A stretch of 64,000 bases of DNA from Saccharum officinarum (lineage: Eukaryota > Streptophyta > Magnoliopsida > Poales > Poaceae), in NCBI GenBank assembly GCA_020631735.1, contig CM036179.1, positions 20,637,063 to 20,701,062 of the forward strand. Direction: 5' to 3'. Each line of letters opens with the position of its first letter. Position 1 is the stretch's first letter. The notes below the pieces were generated by a model. The model worked only from the letters and a program-made list of their open reading frames with translations, did no database searches and was not told where the DNA came from. This document shows, one piece after another, positions 57,674-64,000 of this stretch. The position numbers and the translations under genes were made by a program.

Positions 57674-60600
57674 ATGGCCGACGGGGAGGACGCCGCCGCC
57701 GCGCGCCGACGGGCCGCCATCACCGACTACCGCAAGAAGCTGCTCAACTGCAGGGAGCTCGAGTCGCGCGTCGGCACCGGTAAGTCCTCCCCACCCCCCT
57801 CCTCCCTTCACCCACCTTGATCGACTACAGTCTCCCTAGGGTTCGGGGCGGCCGATTCCCGTGTCTCACTAGGGGGGTTAGTGGATGTGTGCGCAGGATC
57901 TAGCTGGAGGTTTGGATGTCGAGTAGTTTCGGTGTAGATTCGCTGTCCGTGGCGCGGCGTGGTCGGTGATTTCGAGGCTTTACTAGGGGGATTGGTGATG
58001 ATTTGCTTAGCGGCTCCTTCGGTGCTAGATCGGGACCTGTGGCGTTGGGTCTTGGCATCTGTTAGTTCGGTAGATTTGGCGTTGGAGCGCTGAATCTGGC
58101 CGTTTGGGGACTGGTTGCTCTATGTGGATCTGAAGTTCTGGAAGTTCTCTGCAAGTACGAGGTCACTTAGTGTTTAGTCTGGTCAATCTTGGTAGCTGTT
58201 GCGAGGATAATTGGCCCCAATATTTCTCTCTCACCCTGGTTGACCTGCGTAGTATTTGTTGGTCACTCAGTAACTTTGCTTGCTTGGTCATTCAAGCGTT
58301 TGCAGTTAATACACAATCAAATACTTGTTAGGGCATCAATTAGACACTGCAATTCTTTTATTTTCTGTTTGAAGTGCGAAACTTCAATTTTCTTAGAGGT
58401 TTTTATGTGTGGATTATCTACATTTTATTTGGATCGATTTCAGTATCGAGGGGTATGAAATTCCATGGCAAAAAGTAGTATGTAGCTTGAGCTTGGTTAC
58501 AGCTGTCACAACCCAAGAGTTATCCAACTTCTCAGCATGCTAACTGCATGATGGCTGTTTAAGAAAATTGTATGGTGCAAACGCTCCTAACTCTGTTCTC
58601 TGTATCTGATTATTGGTAATGTGTTTTATTGAGAGCTAGGGATTAATATGTTGTGTACCAAGAGTTATCTGGTTATGTTTAATAAATCCTTAAAAGCTTG
58701 TATTGCCCCAGTTCCCGGTTTAAATTTCTTCCCATCGCAAGCTTTGGTTTCTTCTCTGTTAGTCTTATACTGTTGCTACGAGCCTGTACTCTATTGCTAT
58801 TATTTTCCATTTGTAAATTTGATGCACAGCGAAAACTATCAGCATTGGTGCTCCACAATAGCTTTTGTTCTTAGGGGTTAATCTAAGAATTGCCGAAATA
58901 CATTGTTTGGTTGTTTTCTGAAAATCTCGTTCCAATTTAACTAATATGATTTGCTTGTCCCCTTGCATGCAGTGAGAGAAAGCCTTAAAAATGCAAAGAA
59001 GGATTTTACCAAGACTGAAGATGACTTGAAGTCTCTGCAGAGCGTGGGGCAAATAATTGGAGAGGTTCTCCGACCTCTTGATAATGAACGCTGTAAGTCC
59101 AGTGCATTTCCTGTGTCTTTGGATCTGTTTTCTTGTACACAGTTTACTGGCTTCAGAGTCAATTCTTTCCCCTTACTATAAAGGAACATATCTGTTTTTG
59201 CCATTCCTCTCTCCTTGGTAGCAATGAATGAGAATACTGCTGTTAATCTATAGTCACCAACTGACTATTTTCTTTGGCATGTCTACATCAAGTATCACAT
59301 TTAGTTTCTGTTTTATATTTATCAATGATATAAAGCTGAACACTGAAACACCTGTCTCTTCAGTTATTGTGAAGGCCAGCAGTGGTCCCCGATACGTGGT
59401 CGGTTGCCGAAGTAAAGTGGACAAGGAGAAGTTGACGTCTGGAACTCGTGTTGTACTTGACATGACGACCTTGACAATAATGCGCACTCTTCCACGGGAG
59501 GTATGTTTATCAGTCACTTTATGTATTTTTCTTCATCGATTCTTAGTTTTTTTTTTCTGTTGAAGAACAATTGTTTTCAATGTGGAAAAATGTATTTTGA
59601 TGATGTGGAATGAAAATCCTTCAGGTGGATCCTGTGGTATATAACATGCTTCATGAAGATCCAGGAAATGTCAGTTACTCCGCTGTAGGCGGTTTGTCTG
59701 ATCAGATTAGAGAGCTTAGGGAATCCATTGAGTTACCTCTTATGAACCCTGAACTCTTTCTTCGTGTGGGAATTAAGCCTCCCAAGGTAAACACAAATAT
59801 GTGTTTAGATCCCAATTATGCATATGAGGTGAAAGAGATTATAATGTCTAATGTTCTGACTGGATATCAATGCTTGTTCAATTTACTCATCCAGGGTGTT
59901 CTACTCTACGGTCCTCCAGGAACTGGGAAGACCCTATTGGCAAGGGCTATTGCAAGTAACATCGATGCTAACTTTCTGAAGGTGTGTGGCTTTTCACTTC
60001 ATTGATGGCATTCAATATTTCTTACACTTCACATATGTTGCTTACATAATGTCTAAAAACAGATTGTTTCAAGTGCTATTATTGACAAATACATTGGAGA
60101 AAGTGCTCGTTTGATTAGAGAAATGTTTGGCTATGCACGGGATCACCAAGTAAGTAGCAAAGGCTTGATGTTACTCTTTTTTAATTCCTGCAAACCTAAT
60201 GGTTCTGAACTGATCTTTCATTTATCTGGAAGACACTACCATGGTATATTGATATATTCCCTAAAGATGTGCGTCTAAAGTAGCTATGCAAGCCTGTATA
60301 CAATACTACAATAGTTTATTTGATGAACATATTGTGTTGTAAAAATATTTCCCACCAATGCAATGTGGAAGATTTGCTTTACTAATAAAACTGATCATTA
60401 CTTAACGTTTGGATTTCGTTGTTAGTGTTGCATGAGAAGAAATACTTTCCAAACTATCATCTTTGCATGAGAAAAATCACTCGGATCAATTACTTTATTT
60501 GAATCCTGTCGGGTCACTACCAAATCAATAATGCACTTCCCTTACCTGACTTGTATCATCATTCATTTTAGTTCCATCACTCATGATATTTGTTCTTTTC

Positions 60601-61999
60601 ATGTCAATCTTTTCTTATCTAGCCATGCATCATCTTCATGGATGAAATTGATGCCATTGGTGGACGAAGATTTAGTGAGGGAACTAGTGCTGATCGTGAG
60701 ATCCAGCGGACGTTGATGGAGCTCCTTAACCAATTAGACGGATTTGACGAGCTAGGAAAGGTAAATTTGTTATTTTGATAACTCATATTTTTCTAGGTAT
60801 AACGGTAATGCTATCTGTAAATGGAAGTTGATCTAACCAAATTTATGCACTCTACATTTATTGGATATATAACATCTGGAAGATCATCACCACGTGATTT
60901 ACTGTTGTAACTAATCCATTTTGCAAGTTCCATTTGATAGTACTGTTGACTTGTTGAGCAAATGCATGTTTACTGTTAGAATTTGTAATATAATGAAACT
61001 TCATTTGAATATAATTGGAATACTAGATGCTGAAAGGTATATTACCTTTATGTTGCTGCTTAATCATTTGTGTAAACTCTGATTTTGGGGGTTTTAGAAC
61101 TGAGGCAGGTTTAACTGTTTAAAATATTATTTTGCCGTGCTCTCCCAGTCACGTAATCGGTGTATAATTTTCACGAAATATCCATCAACACCAACGTTCT
61201 TGTTTTTCCAGAGTCTACATACCCTACAAAGTTAGCAGTTTGTATGCTTGGTCGGTTTTGCATGGTTAGCTAACTAGGCACAATCAAGGTTACTAGTAAC
61301 ATGATGCCACTTTTCAGAATCCTAGGTTCAATGTTGATTTTTCCACTTGCTTGGCACAATACTCATGACACTCTATTTACCTTGCATTTTCTGTGATTGT
61401 TACATAGAGCAGCTTGTGTCTTGTTGCTTATGTATTAATTCAGTTTGACAAGGATAGTTTGGCTTGAACAGGTAAAGATGATCATGGCCACGAATCGACC
61501 TGATGTTCTGGACCCCGCGCTCCTGCGTCCTGGACGTTTAGACAGGAAGATTGAAATTCCGCTACCCAACGAGCAATCAAGAATGGAAGTTCTGAAAATC
61601 CATGCAGCTGGTATCGCCAAGCATGGGGAAATTGATTATGAAGCAGTTGTGAAACTAGCTGAAGTGAGTGAGTGTATTATTATCATATCTAACCTCTAAT
61701 CCCATTGTATAGTTTCACCTTACTCTCCTGGTTTTAGGGTTTCAATGGGGCTGATCTTCGGAACGTGTGCACTGAAGCTGGTATGGCTGCAATTCGTGCA
61801 GAGAGGGATTATGTAGTCCACGAAGACTTCATGAAGGTGCACTACCTTACACTCCAATCTTGTGTACCGTTGCATAGTGGGGGTTACACATTAACACTCA
61901 AAATCCTTGCATCTTTCATTTCAGGCTGTGCGTAAGCTAAATGATGCAAAAAAGCTGGAATCGAGTGCGCATTACAGTGCAGATTTTGGCAAAGAGTAA
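57674..61999 (+). CDS. RPT4: 26S proteasome regulatory particle ATPase subunit 4 (RPT4 / S10b)
   Basis: There are ten exons: 57674-57779, 58973-59092, 59364-59500, 59625-59786, 59895-59981, 60063-60149, 60623-60760, 61472-61663, 61738-61836 and 61925-61999. They give 400 residues, as expected for the family (about 399), and all introns are GT/AG in phase. Order: short N-terminus, coiled coil (about 36-70), OB domain, then the AAA domain. The AAA domain has Walker A GPPGTGKT (about 181-188), Walker B IIFMDEID (about 236-243) and the arginine-finger region RPGRLDR (about 300). RPT4 is one of six ATPases that form the ring opening the 20S core and unfolding ubiquitinated proteins in nucleus and cytosol. 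The start is the first ATG after the promoter and gives a typical MADGEDAAA leader. The same gene, without exon 1, lies inverted at 11986-15012. Confidence 0.95.
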
Positions 62000-62480
62000 T
62001 GTATGATGCTGATGCAACGGATAAATGCATATGGCGTGTATCATCAGGGAGCTCAGTCAGATGCGATGCAAAAGGGAGAAAGAAACCAACTATCTATTCA
62101 GGCTCCAGGCAGCTCCTCTTTTTCTGATATTCACAATTTTAGTGAAGAGGATTGTCAAGCTGACCAGTGGGAGAAACCATTCGAGAATTTAGTAGTTCTG
62201 CACCAGATGCTCTTTGCTTCTGTAAATCGTACGTTATCTGCTTCCGTGCGTCTTAGTCCGGTACTTTTGACAGTGTGCTTGATTGCGCGGTAACAGAGGA
62301 AAAAAAGAACAATTTGTATTCATCCTGAACTACGATTCCCCCCCCCCCCCACCACCCCAATTTGCACTATTCGCGCTACAATTACTACACAATCTATACT
62401 CAGTATTCGGCCTTAGGGGTCAGTGTAATCCGGTGCCAAGCAAATGGTACAAATTTTCACACGAGGCTTTAGACTCCTGC
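62000..62480 (+). other. RPT4 3' UTR region with C homopolymer
   Basis: This is the inverted counterpart of 11506-11985. It holds the C run at about 62338-62350, shorter than the run in the left arm, and the first 18-base SINE target repeat at 62463-62480. Confidence 0.6.
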
Positions 62481-62798
62481 CAAAGGATGCTAGATCAGTT
62501 GGTCTAGCACTCCGGCGGCACCCCTCAGGTCCGGGATTCGACTCCCGGTGGGAGCGAATTTCGGTTGAGGGTAAAAAACCCCCTCGCTGGTCCCGTGTGC
62601 CAAAGCACTAGTGTGACGGCCCGTTTCCGGCCTGCGGCGACGGTCTACGGACCGGCCCAGGCATCGGTGCCCGCGGTCTCCCGTCCTAGTGTCAGGGCGG
62701 GGTCAGGGTTCGAAGGGTTTCTCGGTTCGGGCTACTGAGAAGTTTCTTCTTAAGTGGAATGCCATGAGGGAGGTCTTTCCCCTACCGGGCCGAGTTTT
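62481..62798 (+). mobile_element. tRNA-derived SINE (right-arm copy)
   Basis: Same 318-base element as at 11188-11505, here on the plus strand. The A-box-like TAGATCAGTTGGTCTAG is at about 62490 and the B-box-like GGTCCGGGATTCGACTCCC at about 62529. The 3' end is CGAGTTTT. Perfect 18-base target duplications lie at 62463-62480 and 62799-62816. Confidence 0.88.
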
Positions 62799-62816
62799 GA
62801 GGCTTTAGACTCCTGC

Positions 62817-63994
62817 AGGGATTTTTGCACAATAAAGCCTTGGTCACCAATCAAGAGGTAAATCGAATCATATTGAGAGTCTAGGGTCGTCAAATGGACT
62901 GAAAAATTTTATAGAAATGAATTTCCAAAGTTGTCCAATATGTTTTTAAAATTATATAGCTAAAAATCATAAAATGTGATTTAATCTTAGAAAATCTATA
63001 GATTTTTTGTTTTAGCTCGTAAAAATATGAGACTAATTTCAATTTTTTTTCTAAAATCATGTTCTATGTACCTTGGATTATTTGTATATTACATGTCCTC
63101 CTTTTGGATTTATTTGCCACTAGATGCCCTCGTTATATGTGTTATAACTAGTCTAGGTGACAACAATACAAAAGTGGATATAGGCACCGCACACTTGATC
63201 CTATTTAAGCTCGTATTAACACTTAAATGCAGCAGTCATATGCAAGGGCCATTTATCAGCATAACAATATGATATTTCTCGTATACCCTTAATAATATAC
63301 ATGGGTTGGGCTGTTCCATTTTCATGTGCTTTTGGCAATGTCCTTGCCTCTGCGCGGTAACAAGAAAGAAGAAGAGATTGTTTGACCTTTAGTGGCGTAA
63401 GTAATGCAGTGCCAAACGAAATTTAGCTTGTTAACTTGTTGGAATGCATGTTTTTTCTCTTCATATTTCGCAAGACAGGGCTGCTGCTGCAGCAACAGCA
63501 ACCATTGAGGAGCACCTACAGGCTACAGCTCGTAGATACGTACTAATCAATACACTGCAGCCACTGTGGGAAAATCACAGCGGAGCACAGCTCATATACT
63601 CGTATAACGAGGAGAAGTTGCTGCCCCGATTTAATCTCATTTATATTCAGTTTTTTTTGAGGGATCATTTATATTCAGTTTATATAAACCTGAGGCGTTC
63701 CGAGCCTATCGGAACAGCCCCACGCGTTAGGCTGGAACCACCCCCCCTCCCTCGGATCCAACGGCCCGCGAAATGCCTCCTCCTCCCACACGCACGAATC
63801 ATGAGGTGAGAAATGCGCCACGGGATAAACGCCTCCCGAATTCAAACGGCCGCGGGCAATCCCCCACGCTCCCCCTCTCGCCTCATCCAAATCCCCAATT
63901 CCACGGAGGTCGGTCGCGGACCCGCCATTGCTGCTCGATCTCTCTCTCTCCCCTTCTCGTCGCACCATCGCGGCGCTCGTCCGTCCCCCGCCGG
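62817..63994. other. Intergenic region and promoter of the second C2/GRAM copy
   Basis: Inverted copy of about 9987-11169. It includes the likely C2/GRAM promoter and 5' leader with a CT microsatellite (about 63941-63956). No other gene is seen. Confidence 0.6.
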
Positions 63995-64000
63995 ATGGCG
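63995..64000 (+). CDS. Start of a second C2/GRAM gene, cut by the window edge
   Basis: The ATG at 63995-63997 corresponds to the start codon at 9986-9984 of the left arm, and only two codons are inside the window. Whether a full second gene follows decides if the duplication extends past this point. Confidence 0.7.

Larger units (their letters stand above)
57842..64000 (+). repeat. Right arm of the inverted duplication
   Basis: Reverse complement of 9981-16140 over its whole length, from RPT4 intron 1 to the C2/GRAM start codon, and it probably continues beyond the window. Homology on the other arm stops at the N gap, not at a transposon or other natural break. Confidence 0.95.

Noticed and set aside
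57530..57811. Minus-strand ORF of 93 codons opposite RPT4 exon 1
   Set aside because: It is antisense to the GC-rich first exon and has no family features.
62485..62560. A tRNA gene
   Set aside because: A- and B-box-like blocks are present, but no cloverleaf with a proper anticodon arm and acceptor stem can be formed. It is the head of a 318-base SINE with target duplications.

Overview
This is plant nuclear DNA, almost certainly from a grass. The evidence is intron-rich plant genes, a steep 5'-high GC gradient in the coding regions, Sirevirus-type Ty1/copia and chromovirus-type Ty3/gypsy retrotransposons, and Stowaway and Tourist MITEs. The style suggests a panicoid/Andropogoneae relative of sorghum, sugarcane or Miscanthus. 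That placement is inference. Two 100-base N runs (16141-16240 and 37640-37739) show that this is a scaffold with joined contigs.

Left part (1-16140): a decayed LINE 3' end with a poly-A tail stops just upstream of an intact P-class pentatricopeptide-repeat gene (+, 1262-3082). It is followed by a convergent nine-exon C2/GRAM/VASt protein gene (-, 3846-9986), a tRNA-derived SINE, and a gene for the 26S proteasome ATPase RPT4 (-, 11986-15012) whose first exon is cut off by the N gap.

Middle part (16241 to about 57400): a pile of nested retrotransposons. Four copia elements of one Sirevirus-like group (two subfamilies nearly identical) lie at 17085-21308 (-), 22039-33090 (+, both LTRs present), 37740-43108 (+) and 43109-49391 (+). 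They are interleaved with pieces of two gypsy chromovirus LTRs (21309-22038 +; 33091-37372 -; 49392-53542 +). A Helitron-like 3' end and five MITEs lie between this pile and the next gene. Every copia LTR carries a CpG-rich array of about 7-12 copies of GCGTCCGGTC, often arranged as the palindrome GACCGGACGCGTCCGGTC, directly upstream of a TATAAATA box.

Right part (57674-64000): a complete ten-exon RPT4 gene (400 aa), the same SINE, and the first codons of a second C2/GRAM gene cut by the window edge. This block (57842-64000) is a nearly perfect inverted copy of 9981-16140, introns and intergenic DNA included. The few differences I can see are mostly homopolymer or dinucleotide lengths. With one copy ending exactly at an N gap, either a very recent inverted duplication or a scaffolding artefact (two haplotypes or homeologues laid head to head) is possible, and the artefact must be excluded first.

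The host genes are ordinary housekeeping genes (organellar RNA processing, membrane-contact lipid transfer, proteasome) with no sign of a pathway linking them. The best candidates for something new are the LTR palindrome arrays and the inverted duplication.
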